Positions 48,797-58,424 of a stretch of DNA of 64,000 nt are shown in pieces (the stretch's first letter is position 1; each line of letters opens with the position of its first letter). Under the pieces are notes generated by a model. It did no database searches, was not told where the DNA came from, and saw nothing but the letters and a program-made list of their open reading frames with translations. Made by a program: the position numbers and the translations under genes. Source of the stretch: Nitrososphaera sp. (lineage in GTDB: Archaea > Thermoproteota > Nitrososphaeria > Nitrososphaerales > Nitrososphaeraceae). The stretch spans positions 95,309 through 159,308 of the forward strand of contig NZ_JACAEH010000021.1 of the NCBI RefSeq assembly GCF_013388945.1, read 5' to 3'.

Positions 48797-49420
48797 ATGA
48801 GCAGCGATAAAGAAGAGCAGAAACAGAAGGCGGCCAAGGCCGCAGGCGCAGAAAAACCCGCAGCCAAGCCAGCGCCAACTCCAAAACCCGCAGCGCCGCC
48901 GGCAGCCAAGCCGCCAGCTGCAGCAGCGCCGCCTGCAAAGGAACCAGAGCCGCCAGCGTTTGAGAAGGGCCTTGCACAGGAGCTCGTCTCAAAGTTCGGC
49001 GACGCAGTAAAGATTGTCTACATAAAGCCGGTCAGGATAAAGGTGGAAACAGCGCCTTCAAGCATAGTCGAAGTCGCAACATACTTGCGCGACAGCATGG
49101 GCTTTGATCACGCCGAGTCTGCTTCCGGCACCGACTACCTGAAGGAAAATCACATTGAAGTCAACTACCACCTCGGCTCGTATACGCGCGAGGACCTTCT
49201 TGCACACATCATGGTGCTCACGACAAAGGCAAACCGGGACGACCCGCGCCTGCCGTCGCTTGTCCGCGTTTATCCAAGCGTCGAGTACCACGAGCGCGAG
49301 ACGTTTGAGATGCTTGGCGTGTACTTTGAGGGGCACCCGAGGATGGAGCGGTTCTTGCTTCCGGAGGACTGGGCCGACATTCCGCCGCTTCGCAAGGATT
49401 TCAGGATAAAGGGGAGATAG
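48797..49420 (+). CDS. nuoC: Complex I subunit NuoC, with Pro/Ala-rich N-terminal extension
   Basis: The 207-residue protein has the NuoC core from about residue 60 (LVSKFGDAVKIVYIKPVRI ... GTDYLKENHIEVNYHLGSY ... YPSVEYHERETFEMLGVYFEGHPRMERFLLPEDW). The first 55 residues are lysine/glutamate then Ala/Pro-rich (KPAPTPKPAAPPAAKPPAAAAPP), an extension not in typical NuoC. It joins nuoD in the peripheral arm. Confidence 0.93.
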   Translation: MSSDKEEQKQKAAKAAGAEKPAAKPAPTPKPAAPPAAKPPAAAAPPAKEPEPPAFEKGLAQELVSKFGDAVKIVYIKPVRIKVETAPSSIVEVATYLRDSMGFDHAESASGTDYLKENHIEVNYHLGSYTREDLLAHIMVLTTKANRDDPRLPSLVRVYPSVEYHERETFEMLGVYFEGHPRMERFLLPEDWADIPPLRKDFRIKGR

Positions 49421-49421
49421 C

Positions 49422-50582
49422 ATGGCAACGCTTGAAGAAAAGATAGAAGAGACAAGAAGGCTGGGCCTGCAGGTGGTCAAGGAGACCGAAGAAGACCGCC
49501 TGATGACGCTGTCAATAGGCCCCCAGCATCCGGGTTCGGGCCACTTCCGCTTCACCGTCAAGGTCGACGGCGACTACATCGTCTACTGCGACCCTGACCC
49601 CGGCTACGTGCACCGTGGCGAGGAAAAGATGTGCGAGTACCGAAACGTCATCCAGAACATCCCGCACCTTGAAAGGCCGGTCATTCATGATTCAACAAAC
49701 GTCACCTACTCGTACAGCCTCGCTGTCGAGGACCTGATGGGAATCCAGGTTCCGCGCAGGGGCCAGTTCATCCGCGCAATCGCGTCGGAGATGAACCGGC
49801 AGGTCTACACGCTCTACTGGCTTGCAATCTATGGCATCTTCCTTGGACACTCTACCATGTTCATGTGGCCGGCTGGCGACCGCGAGCTTTTCATCGACCT
49901 CCTCGAGAGGCTGACAGGCGCGAGGGTAACGCACGCCTACAACATCCCCGGCGGCGTGAGAAACGACATGCCGGAAGGCTTCAAGCAAAGGTGCCTCGAC
50001 CACATCAACTACTTCGAGAAGCGCCTGAAAGAGTACGAGGACATTTTCTACAACATGCCGCTTTTCAGGCAGAGGACGGAAGGCGTTGCCGTCCTGTCAA
50101 AGGAGGACGCGGTGAAGCTTGGAGTCACAGGCTCGGTGCTGCGCGCTTCCGGCGTTCCCTACGACATACGCAAGGTCGAGCCCTACGACGTTTACAACGA
50201 GATTGATTTCAAAGTGCAGTACATGAAGACGGGCGACTCGTTTGCCCGCTCGTACGTCCCGTTCCTTGACATGAAAGAGTCGTGCCACATCATGCGCCAG
50301 CTTCTGGACAAGATGCCCCAGTCAGGCGAGGTCCGCACCAAGCTCCAGCCAAACCCCAAGGGGCCTGCAGGCGAGGCGTACAGGCGCGTCGAGTCCGGTC
50401 GCGGGGCGCTTGGCTATCACATCGTGAGCGATGGCACGCCAAAACCATATAGAGTGAAGATATCGGTGGGCTCGTTCCGCAACATGCTAGCCCTTCCGTT
50501 CCTGCTTGTTGGCAACAAGCTTGCAGACATGCCTGCCGTGTACTGGTCTCTGAACTACTGGCCCGTGGAGGCTGACAGGTAA
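49422..50582 (+). CDS. nuoD: Complex I subunit NuoD (49 kDa)
   Basis: The 386-residue protein has SIGPQHPGSGHFRFTVKVDGDYIVYCDPDPGYVHRGEEKM, the quinone-site His/Tyr region, ... and SIGSFRNM-like ending (KISVGSFRNMLALPFLLVGNKLAD). It forms the quinone-binding chamber with NuoB. Starts one base after nuoC; stop overlaps the nuoH ATG by one base. Confidence 0.95.
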   Translation: MATLEEKIEETRRLGLQVVKETEEDRLMTLSIGPQHPGSGHFRFTVKVDGDYIVYCDPDPGYVHRGEEKMCEYRNVIQNIPHLERPVIHDSTNVTYSYSLAVEDLMGIQVPRRGQFIRAIASEMNRQVYTLYWLAIYGIFLGHSTMFMWPAGDRELFIDLLERLTGARVTHAYNIPGGVRNDMPEGFKQRCLDHINYFEKRLKEYEDIFYNMPLFRQRTEGVAVLSKEDAVKLGVTGSVLRASGVPYDIRKVEPYDVYNEIDFKVQYMKTGDSFARSYVPFLDMKESCHIMRQLLDKMPQSGEVRTKLQPNPKGPAGEAYRRVESGRGALGYHIVSDGTPKPYRVKISVGSFRNMLALPFLLVGNKLADMPAVYWSLNYWPVEADR

Positions 50583-51850
50583 TGGCGTCGTACATCGAGT
50601 CGTTCAGGTTCGGCGAGTTCATTGGAAGCGTACTGTGGCTGGTATTCTGGATACTCATCATATTCTCGCTCGTAGGCCTGCCGCTCCTGTTCATCGTGCT
50701 GTTCTACGTGCCGCTGCCGCCGCTTGGCGACGAGCCGCTGACCCCGTACCTCTTCTTGACTATGATAGTCGACCCGACGCGCACTATTCCGATAATCAAG
50801 TACATGATCCACACAGACCTGTTCAGGGTGGCCGCGTTCCCCGGCTTTACCTACGCCGCGCTGTTTGCGGCAGTCACGATATTTGTGGAGCGCAAGTTCC
50901 TCGCCAAGATGCAGCTGCGCTACGGGCCGCTGTACGTCGGCAAGATAGAGGGCTGGCTCCAGCTCGCAGCCGACGGGCTAAAGCTGATATCAAAGGAGAT
51001 AATCGTCCCTGCCGCGGCAGACAAGCCCATATTCTGGGCCGCGCCAATAGCGTTTGTCTCAGTCGCAGCGGCTGCAGCTGCCCTCATACCGGTGGCACCC
51101 GGCTGGGTGGTGGCCGACATCGACGTGGGCATAATCGCGGTCTTTGCGATATTCGGATTCTTCCCGCTCATTGCGCTCCTGTTCTCGTGGGCGTCAAACA
51201 GCAAGTACCCGTTCATCGGTGGCTTGCGGGCGCTGCACCAGATAATCGCATTTGAGATCCCGTTCATAATATCGGCGCTTTCAGTCGTCATACTCGCAGG
51301 AACTCTGAACCTGACGGGAATCGTCGAGTCGCAGATAGCCTCGTACTGGTTCGTGTTCTTCCTCCCGATAAGCGCATTCGTGTTCTACCTGTCGTCGCTT
51401 GCAGAGCTTGAAAGGATCCCGTTCGACCTTCCAGAGGCAGAGAGCGAGATTGTCGCAGGCTGGATAACCGAGACGTCAGGCATGATCTACGGCCTGATAC
51501 AGCTTGGCACGTACCTGAAACTGTACGCGCTGGCCGCGCTGTTTGTCGTGCTGTTCCTCGGCGGCTGGTCGGGACCAATAATATTCCCGCAGGAAATCAT
51601 CCCCGGCTACACCGGCGAAAAGATCTACAACCCCGTCACGCTGTCTGCCATATTCTGGTTCACGATAAAGACCTTTGGTGTGATAATGCTGATGCTTCTG
51701 CCTAGAGGTATAAGCCCGCGTATCAGGATAGACATCTTGCTTCACACAGGCTGGTACAAGCTGATAGTGTTGTCTTTCATCAACATGTTCGTCGCCCTTG
51801 CACTAATATATGGCGGCATACTTGGTCCGGAGGGGCTGCTTGTCAGATGA
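50582..51850 (+). CDS. nuoH: Complex I subunit NuoH
   Basis: The 422-residue membrane protein has about eight helices and NuoH motifs: VERKFLAKMQLRYGPLYVG, ALHQIIAFEIP, LAELERIPFDLPEAESEIVAGW and RIDILLHTGWYKL. It links the quinone site to the proton pumps. Starts with ATG overlapping the nuoD stop. Confidence 0.95.
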   Translation: MASYIESFRFGEFIGSVLWLVFWILIIFSLVGLPLLFIVLFYVPLPPLGDEPLTPYLFLTMIVDPTRTIPIIKYMIHTDLFRVAAFPGFTYAALFAAVTIFVERKFLAKMQLRYGPLYVGKIEGWLQLAADGLKLISKEIIVPAAADKPIFWAAPIAFVSVAAAAAALIPVAPGWVVADIDVGIIAVFAIFGFFPLIALLFSWASNSKYPFIGGLRALHQIIAFEIPFIISALSVVILAGTLNLTGIVESQIASYWFVFFLPISAFVFYLSSLAELERIPFDLPEAESEIVAGWITETSGMIYGLIQLGTYLKLYALAALFVVLFLGGWSGPIIFPQEIIPGYTGEKIYNPVTLSAIFWFTIKTFGVIMLMLLPRGISPRIRIDILLHTGWYKLIVLSFINMFVALALIYGGILGPEGLLVR

Positions 51851-52344
51851 GTACGGCTTCTGGTTTCATCAAGGCAATCGAGTCCGGCTCAAAGCACCTC
51901 GTCATACGCCGCTTTACATTCAGATACCCTGAGCAAAAGCTGCGCTTTGTGGGCGACGGCTACCAGTTCGACCCGAAAAAAGGCGTCGGCATCGCGGGCT
52001 ACCGCGGCCGGCACATACTGATGCACGACAAGTGCACCGGCTGCCAGCTGTGCGCAATCGCGTGCGAGGGAATCGCCGAGGCAATCGGCATGGTAAAGGT
52101 GGACGAGAACTGGAAGCAGAACAAGAAGAGCATCATGCCCCAGATAGACTATGGCAAGTGCGTGTTCTGTGGATTATGTGTGGACGCCTGCCCGTTTTAC
52201 GCTCTTTTCATGACAAACGACTACGAGCTCTCCTCTTTCACTAAGGAGCACCTGATATACACGCCGCAGCAGCTCGAGGTCAAGCCGAAATACGACGGCA
52301 GCATCGAGCTGATAATAACGGACAGGGGAGCAACACATGGTTGA
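51847..52344 (+). CDS. nuoI: Complex I subunit NuoI (two [4Fe-4S])
   Basis: The 165-residue protein carries two ferredoxin motifs: CTGCQLCAIAC and CVFCGLCVDACPFYAL, for clusters N6a and N6b. The first motif ends in CEG instead of CP, a small deviation. It transfers electrons to NuoB. ATGA overlap with nuoH; eight-base overlap with nuoJ. Confidence 0.94.
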   Translation: MSTASGFIKAIESGSKHLVIRRFTFRYPEQKLRFVGDGYQFDPKKGVGIAGYRGRHILMHDKCTGCQLCAIACEGIAEAIGMVKVDENWKQNKKSIMPQIDYGKCVFCGLCVDACPFYALFMTNDYELSSFTKEHLIYTPQQLEVKPKYDGSIELIITDRGATHG

Positions 52345-52855
52345 CCCGATATTCGTGGGCCTTGCCGTGCTGACGGTGGGCTCTGCCATAGTGGCGCTTG
52401 ATACAAAGGAGCTCATCTACGGCGCCATCGGCCTTGCGATATCGATGCTTGGAATCGCCGGCTTTTTCCTGCTTCTGGACGCGCCCTTTGTCGCGATGTT
52501 CCAGATTGCAGTGTATGTCGGCGCAGTCGCGGTGCTCATAATATTCGCAGTCATGCTCGTGCGCACCCAGGCGCTCTTTACCGTCAGGGAGGACAAGGGC
52601 AGAAAGGCCGCCGGCATAATACTGATGCTTTTCATCATGGGCGGGCTTGGAGCCACGCTTTTGATATCGGGACTGAACACGCCGGGCAGCTTTACCGCGC
52701 CGCCGGTCGACATCATGGCAATCGGCCAGGAAATGCTGACCTACTACTCGCCGACGCTGATAGTGATGGGCCTGGTGCTTGCCGGCGCAGTCATTGCAGC
52801 TCTTGCGCTTGCGCGCAGGGAGGATGTGGAGCAAAAAGATGAACGAGCTAGTTGA
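52337..52855 (+). CDS. nuoJ: Complex I subunit NuoJ
   Basis: The 172-residue protein has about five membrane helices, including the conserved NuoJ segment FQIAVYVGAVAVLIIFAVMLVRT. It belongs to the membrane arm. Overlaps nuoI by 8 and nuoK by 17 bases, which suggests coupled translation. Confidence 0.9.
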   Translation: MVDPIFVGLAVLTVGSAIVALDTKELIYGAIGLAISMLGIAGFFLLLDAPFVAMFQIAVYVGAVAVLIIFAVMLVRTQALFTVREDKGRKAAGIILMLFIMGGLGATLLISGLNTPGSFTAPPVDIMAIGQEMLTYYSPTLIVMGLVLAGAVIAALALARREDVEQKDERAS

Positions 52856-53141
52856 CTTTCTCATAGTCTCAGTGGTGCTCGTCGCAGTCGGCATCTACGG
52901 GCTGGTGGTCAAGCGCAACGCCATCAGGATGCTAATTTCAATAGAGATTATCGCCAACGCAGCCAACCTCAACCTCGTGGCCTTTTCCCGGTATACAGGC
53001 AACATCCAGGGACAGGTCTTTGCGCTATTTTCAATAGCTATAGCCGCGGCCGAAGTCGCAATTGGCCTTGGTCTCATCATAGTGGCGTACAGGCTGTACA
53101 AGGAAATCGACGTGGCAGAATTCAGGAGCATGAAGGGCTGA
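52839..53141 (+). CDS. nuoK: Complex I subunit NuoK
   Basis: The 100-residue protein has three helices with the conserved Glu residues of the proton route in LISIEIIANAANLN and AAAEVAIGLGLI. The ATG at 52839 is chosen; the track's start is upstream inside nuoJ. Family length fits exactly. Confidence 0.93.
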   Translation: MNELVDFLIVSVVLVAVGIYGLVVKRNAIRMLISIEIIANAANLNLVAFSRYTGNIQGQVFALFSIAIAAAEVAIGLGLIIVAYRLYKEIDVAEFRSMKG

Positions 53142-53148
53142 AAGCACA

Positions 53149-54837
53149 ATGGCAGAGTCGTTTTTCCTTTTGGCAGCGACATTCATACCCCTGCTGCTTG
53201 CGCCCGTCGCCTACTTTGTAGGCAAGAAATCAGGCGCCGGCACGGTTACCTGGTTCTCTTTCGGCGTGCTCGCAGTATCTACAGGGCTGCTGGCGCTTCC
53301 CGCGCTTGCGCTGCAGGGAGGCATGTCCGCTTACGTCGAGTCGTACCAGTGGAGCCAGTTTGGCAACTTTGGGCTGCGCCTTGACGGGCTGAGCCTGCCC
53401 TTTGCCATGATAATCTACATCCTGTGCACGGTGCTTGCAATCTACTCCAAGCCGTACATGATCCACAAGATAATGGAGGACATGCCCGGCGCAAGTCGCC
53501 ACGAAAACCCCGGCCACGGCGGCCAGGTGACGCTTACTGCAGACCAGCAGAGCTACGTCAACCACCACATGGGGCTCTACTTTGCGCTATATCTCGCGTT
53601 TTCGATGGGCATGTTCGGCACCGTGCTTGCCACCAACGTCATCGAGTTCTACGTGTTCTTTGAGCTGATGCTCGTGCCCTCGTTCTTCCTAGTCGCGTTC
53701 TACGGCTACGGCGCAAGGCGCAGAATCGCCCTCATGTTCTTCTTCTGGACCCACGTCGGAGCAGTCGTCCTGCTGTTGAGCCTGCTTACCATGGGCTTTT
53801 TCGCCGGCGGCTTTGACTTTGACACGATAAGGGCAAACGCCCACCTGATACCACAGGAATGGCTTGCGCTCATCATATTCGGGCTCGTCGCAGGGCTTGG
53901 CGTAAAACTGGCCGCGTTCCTGCTTCACATCTGGCTGCCGTACGCGCACGCAGAAGCCCCGACGCCGGTGTCGGCGCTCCTGTCGCCGGCGATGATCGGC
54001 ATCGGAGCCTACGGCCTGCTCAGGCTCTGGCTCGAGCTTTTGACCGGCAGCTACGAGCAGTACAGCCTCTACATCAACATGTGGGGCCTTGCGACCATAA
54101 TCTACGGAGGCGCCATGGCGCTGATGCAGGACGACATCAAGAAAGTCCTCGCTTACTCTTCAATCAGCCAGATGGGCTACATCCTGTTCGGCCTCGGCTC
54201 CGAGAGCGTGCTTGGCATCACGGGCGCTACCATGCTCTACGTGACGCACGGGCTTGGCAAAGCTGTGCTCTTCATGATGGCCGGCTCTATCATACTCCAG
54301 ACCGGCACAAGGAGCATGAGCAAGCTGGGAGGCCTTGCTGGCAAGATGCCATACACCGCTGTCATTGCAATGATAGGCGCGCTCACGATAATGGGCGTCC
54401 CGCCTACAAGCGGCTTTATGGCAGAGTGGACCATGTTCAACGGCGTCCTGCAAACAGCTGCAAACGACGGCGACTGGTTCAGGAGCGCGATGTTCGGCTT
54501 TGGCATCATGGGCACCATCCTGACTTCTGCCTACATACTCTGGATGATAAAGCGCATCTTCTTTGGCAAGATACCCGAAGAGATGGCGCACGTAAAGGAG
54601 GCAAGCCCGTACGTGACTGCCACGATGGCGGCTTTTGCCGCGCTCTCGCTCATAATAGGCGTCTACCCAGACCTGTTCCTGGCTCCTGTCTCGGACTATG
54701 TCCAGGGCATGTTTGCCGACTACCCCGGCGTGCTCCCGATACCCGAAGGGTCGGGCCTGATAGAGCCGGCAGAAGGAAGCTCGGTGGGGCTTGAAGAAGG
54801 TTTGTCCGTTGGAGCGGAGGCCGGAGGGAATCACTGA
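53149..54837 (+). CDS. nuoM: Complex I antiporter subunit NuoM
   Basis: The 562-residue protein has about 14 helices and antiporter motifs: FYVFFELMLVPSFFLVAFYG with the key Glu, GVKLAAFLLHIWLPYAHAEAPTPVSALLSP, and KKVLAYSSISQMGYILFG. It is one of three proton-pumping modules. The C-terminal 50 residues are acidic and less conserved. Its last base overlaps the nuoL ATG (TGATG). Confidence 0.93.
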   Translation: MAESFFLLAATFIPLLLAPVAYFVGKKSGAGTVTWFSFGVLAVSTGLLALPALALQGGMSAYVESYQWSQFGNFGLRLDGLSLPFAMIIYILCTVLAIYSKPYMIHKIMEDMPGASRHENPGHGGQVTLTADQQSYVNHHMGLYFALYLAFSMGMFGTVLATNVIEFYVFFELMLVPSFFLVAFYGYGARRRIALMFFFWTHVGAVVLLLSLLTMGFFAGGFDFDTIRANAHLIPQEWLALIIFGLVAGLGVKLAAFLLHIWLPYAHAEAPTPVSALLSPAMIGIGAYGLLRLWLELLTGSYEQYSLYINMWGLATIIYGGAMALMQDDIKKVLAYSSISQMGYILFGLGSESVLGITGATMLYVTHGLGKAVLFMMAGSIILQTGTRSMSKLGGLAGKMPYTAVIAMIGALTIMGVPPTSGFMAEWTMFNGVLQTAANDGDWFRSAMFGFGIMGTILTSAYILWMIKRIFFGKIPEEMAHVKEASPYVTATMAAFAALSLIIGVYPDLFLAPVSDYVQGMFADYPGVLPIPEGSGLIEPAEGSSVGLEEGLSVGAEAGGNH

Positions 54838-56870
54838 TGGTGACAGAGTTTTTCGACGCTATCAACGTCTGGCTGATATGGATACTGCCGTTTGCCGGCG
54901 CCGCCATAATCCCTGCGATAGCCAAGGGGAGCAAGAGCGCTCGCAACTACATAGCCGTGGGCTTTGCGCTTGCAAGCGCCGCGTCGGCTGCGACTCTGAT
55001 ACCGACGGCCCTTGCCGGCCACGAAGTGCACAGCCAGGTGTCGTGGATATCCGCGCTTGACCTGAAGGCAGGCGTGCTTGCCGACCCGCTGGCAATAATC
55101 ATGACCAACCTGGTCGCCTGGATCTCTTTCCTCATCATGGTATACTCGCTTGGCTACATGCACGGCGACCGCGATCTTACGCGGTACTGGTTTTTCATGC
55201 TCTTCTTCATAGGCTCGATGCAGCTTATCGTCATATCGGACAACCTGCTCATGGTCTTCTTTGGGTGGGAGGGCGTGGGCCTTGCGTCGTATGCGCTCAT
55301 CGGGTTCTGGTACCACGACAGGAAGAAGGACTACGTCGGAGTCGAGGGCCACCGCGCAGGCGGAATAGCAATGTGGACCGCGCCGACTCACGCCGGCATG
55401 AAGGCGTTCCTCATGACAAAGGCAGGCGACGTGATGATGCTTGCCGGCATGTTCTTGATATTTGCCTATGCAGGCACGTTCGGGTTCAAGGAGCTCCTTG
55501 CCGACCAAGGCTGGGCGCAGGCGATGGCTGCAGAGAACCTGCTCGTCCCTGCAGCGGTTTTGTTGTTTGGCGGCGCAGTTGGAAAATCGGCGCAGTTCCC
55601 GCTCAACGAGTGGCTCCTTGAGGCCATGACCGGCCCGACTTCTGTTTCAGCATTGATACACGCTGCGACGATGGTAAAGGCCGGCGTCTTCCTCGTTGCG
55701 AGGATAGGCCCGCTGTTCTTTGCGCTCTCGGCGCTCAACACGGGCCAGTTCTTTGAAGTGGTCGCATGGACGGGCGCGATAACCGCGTTCCTGCTTGCAA
55801 CCCAGGCGCTTGTAAGCCCCGAGATAAAGAAGGTGCTCGCCTATTCCACGGGCTCCCAGATAGGCTACATGATGATGGCCCTTGGCATCGCCGGCATCTC
55901 ACTAAACTACGTCGACGGCTACACCGCTGGCTTTTTCCACCTGATGAGCCACGCCATGTTCAAGGCATCGCTGTTCATGGGCGCAGGTGCAGTACTGCAT
56001 ACGGTGCATTCCCGCTTTATGACTGACATGGGCGGCCTGAAAAAGTACATGCCCAAGACGTACATGTTCATGCTGCTCGCTGCGTTGTCATTGGCAGGCG
56101 CCCCGCTCTTCACGTCGGGATTCTGGAGCAAGGACGCCATATTTGCAGCAGTGCTCGAGTCAGGATACTCGCAGGCGATGCCGCTCTTTATCATGGCAGT
56201 AGTAGTCGCAGTCATGACCGCGTTCTACACCTTCAGGATGATAGGCATGACCTTCTTTGGCGGCAAGAGCAAGCACGTCGAAAAGATAGAGCACGAGGGC
56301 CACCACGTCCACGAGGTGGGCGCGGTCATGTGGGTGCCCTTTGGCATACTTGCGGTTGCGACTATAATAGTGGGCGTCTCGGGCTTTTTGTTCGAAGAAC
56401 AGTTGCACCACCTGTTCGAGGAATATCTGGGCGAGTCGTTTGGCATCCACGAAGCAGCGCCTGCGACAGAGCGCGTGTTCCTCAACCTGAACCCGGTGGC
56501 AGCAGCCGCGTCGTTTGGCGCGTTCGGAGTCGGGGCGGCGCTTGGCTACGTGTTCTACATCGCACGCAAAGCCGACCCTGCGGCAATTGGCAGGAACATC
56601 GTCACCCGCGGAATCTGGACCTTCCTCTACAACAGGTGGTACCTGAACACCGCGCTTTACTGGGGCGGAGTCATCGGGCCTATGGCGATATACCGCTTCA
56701 TCTGGCGCTACTTTGAAAGCACTATAATCGACGGCATCAACCCTGCGTTCCAGGGCGCCATGACGTACATGTCGAGGTGGGTCAAGGGCAGCCAGACTGG
56801 AATTACCCAGACGTACCTGTTCGTGTTCGGGGCCGGCATCCTGATAGTGGTGATGCTCCTCCTCTTGTAG
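54837..56870 (+). CDS. nuoL: Complex I antiporter subunit NuoL
   Basis: The 677-residue protein has FFGWEGVGLASYALIGFWY, GKSAQFPLNEWLLEAMTGPTSVSALIHAATMVKAGVFL and KKVLAYSTGSQIGYMMMALG, hallmarks of NuoL. The long amphipathic C-terminal helix that spans the membrane arm is expected after residue 540. Order M before L is the archaeal arrangement. Fully open frame. Confidence 0.94.
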   Translation: MVTEFFDAINVWLIWILPFAGAAIIPAIAKGSKSARNYIAVGFALASAASAATLIPTALAGHEVHSQVSWISALDLKAGVLADPLAIIMTNLVAWISFLIMVYSLGYMHGDRDLTRYWFFMLFFIGSMQLIVISDNLLMVFFGWEGVGLASYALIGFWYHDRKKDYVGVEGHRAGGIAMWTAPTHAGMKAFLMTKAGDVMMLAGMFLIFAYAGTFGFKELLADQGWAQAMAAENLLVPAAVLLFGGAVGKSAQFPLNEWLLEAMTGPTSVSALIHAATMVKAGVFLVARIGPLFFALSALNTGQFFEVVAWTGAITAFLLATQALVSPEIKKVLAYSTGSQIGYMMMALGIAGISLNYVDGYTAGFFHLMSHAMFKASLFMGAGAVLHTVHSRFMTDMGGLKKYMPKTYMFMLLAALSLAGAPLFTSGFWSKDAIFAAVLESGYSQAMPLFIMAVVVAVMTAFYTFRMIGMTFFGGKSKHVEKIEHEGHHVHEVGAVMWVPFGILAVATIIVGVSGFLFEEQLHHLFEEYLGESFGIHEAAPATERVFLNLNPVAAAASFGAFGVGAALGYVFYIARKADPAAIGRNIVTRGIWTFLYNRWYLNTALYWGGVIGPMAIYRFIWRYFESTIIDGINPAFQGAMTYMSRWVKGSQTGITQTYLFVFGAGILIVVMLLLL

Positions 56871-56880
56871 GGTGATAGAA

Positions 56881-58395
56881 ATGGTGGACCTGACATCTAC
56901 TCCAATACTCGTGACGGTGATACTGGGCGTGGTAGGCCTTGCCATACCCGCCATTGACGCCGGCAGGCGCGAGCGCGGCATCGACAGGAACAAGCTGTAC
57001 AGCGCAATAGCGTTTGGCGCGCTCGCAGTCGCCATGGGCATAGTCATCTTCAAGGTGTTCACCGGCGAGGTGCTACCTGCTGTCGCGTTCTCCGAAGGGG
57101 TGCTCGTGGACGACCTGTTCGGCTCGTTCTTTGCAATCGCCCTGTTGCTAGTGTCGCTCATGATGACCGCGTCGTCGTGGAACTACTGGAAGGGGCGCAG
57201 CAACCCGGCGGCGTACTACTCGCTCATCCTGCTTTCAAGCATCGGCATGGTGCTCATAGCGTATTCCACGGACCTTGTGATGCTGCTTGTCGCGTGGGAA
57301 TTGATGTCACTTCCTACTTATGCGCTTGCAGGCTTTGCCAAGCGCGACCCCGTGTCAAACGAGGCAGCAATAAAGTATTTCATGTTCGGCGCGCTCTCGT
57401 CGGCGCTCATCGTCTTTGCGATAGGACTTGTCTACGGCATGACAGGCACCACTAACATCGGCGACTCTGTCAGGGCAATGACAAACCTCGACGCGTCGAT
57501 GATGCCCGTCGGGCTTCTTGCAGTAGCACTGTTCATCGCGGGCTTTGGCTTCAAGATGGGCCTCGTGCCTTTCCACATGTGGCTCCCGGACGCCTACGAG
57601 GGCTCGCCTGCGACCATCGGCGGGCTTTTGGCCGCAGGAACAAAGAAGGCTGGCTTTGCAGCCGCGCTTCGAGTCATCGTGCTCGGCATGTTTGCCTTAA
57701 ACGCCGACTGGACGCTCACTCTTGCGATACTTGCGGTCTTTACGATGACGATTGGCAACATCGGTGCGATAATGCAGAGGAGCGTGCCGAGGATACTTGC
57801 CTACTCGTCGATTGCGCAGGCAGGGTACATCATGATAGGCATCGCACTTGCGCCCTATTCGGACCAGGCGCTTTCAGGCTCGCTCTTCCACATCATCAAC
57901 CACGCAGTCATGAAGTCTGCGGGATTCATCGCAGTCGCCGCAGTAGCGGTGGGGCTTTCCGCGTACAGCCTCGAAAAGTACCGCGGCCTTGCAAAGCGCA
58001 TGCCGATAACAGCTATAGTGCTTTCGATTTCACTGCTCTCGCTTGCAGGCGTGCCTCCGCTCAACGGATTCTGGAGCAAGCTGGTGCTCTTTGGCGCTGC
58101 TATAAACGCCGGCCCGCTTGTAGAGTGGGGCCCGTGGCTTGCAATCGCGGGAGTTCTGAACAGCGCGCTCTCGCTTGGCTACTACGCCTGGATAATGAGA
58201 AAGATGTACATGGAAGAGGGGCCGGACATGAGCAAAGTCAAAGAACCGCGCGCAATAGTGGCGGTGCTCGTGTTTGCACTCGTGTTCATGGTGGGCTTTG
58301 GCATCTGGCACGCTCCGTTGCTGGAATTTGCGTCGCAGGCCGTTCCCGACCTGAGCTTTATGAGCGGTGCTGCGCCCGGGCCTCTTGGCAGGTAG
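56881..58395 (+). CDS. nuoN: Complex I antiporter subunit NuoN
   Basis: The 504-residue protein has LVAWELMSLPTYALAGFAK, GLVPFHMWLPDAYEGSPATIGGLLAAGTKKAGFAA and RILAYSSIAQAGYIMIGIAL, the NuoN pattern. A GGTGAT Shine-Dalgarno-like sequence precedes the ATG at 56881, favouring it over the GTG at 56872 in the track. Last gene of the complex I operon. Confidence 0.92.
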   Translation: MVDLTSTPILVTVILGVVGLAIPAIDAGRRERGIDRNKLYSAIAFGALAVAMGIVIFKVFTGEVLPAVAFSEGVLVDDLFGSFFAIALLLVSLMMTASSWNYWKGRSNPAAYYSLILLSSIGMVLIAYSTDLVMLLVAWELMSLPTYALAGFAKRDPVSNEAAIKYFMFGALSSALIVFAIGLVYGMTGTTNIGDSVRAMTNLDASMMPVGLLAVALFIAGFGFKMGLVPFHMWLPDAYEGSPATIGGLLAAGTKKAGFAAALRVIVLGMFALNADWTLTLAILAVFTMTIGNIGAIMQRSVPRILAYSSIAQAGYIMIGIALAPYSDQALSGSLFHIINHAVMKSAGFIAVAAVAVGLSAYSLEKYRGLAKRMPITAIVLSISLLSLAGVPPLNGFWSKLVLFGAAINAGPLVEWGPWLAIAGVLNSALSLGYYAWIMRKMYMEEGPDMSKVKEPRAIVAVLVFALVFMVGFGIWHAPLLEFASQAVPDLSFMSGAAPGPLGR

Positions 58396-58424
58396 ATTAT
58401 TAGTCCAGACTGCGAACTAGTACC

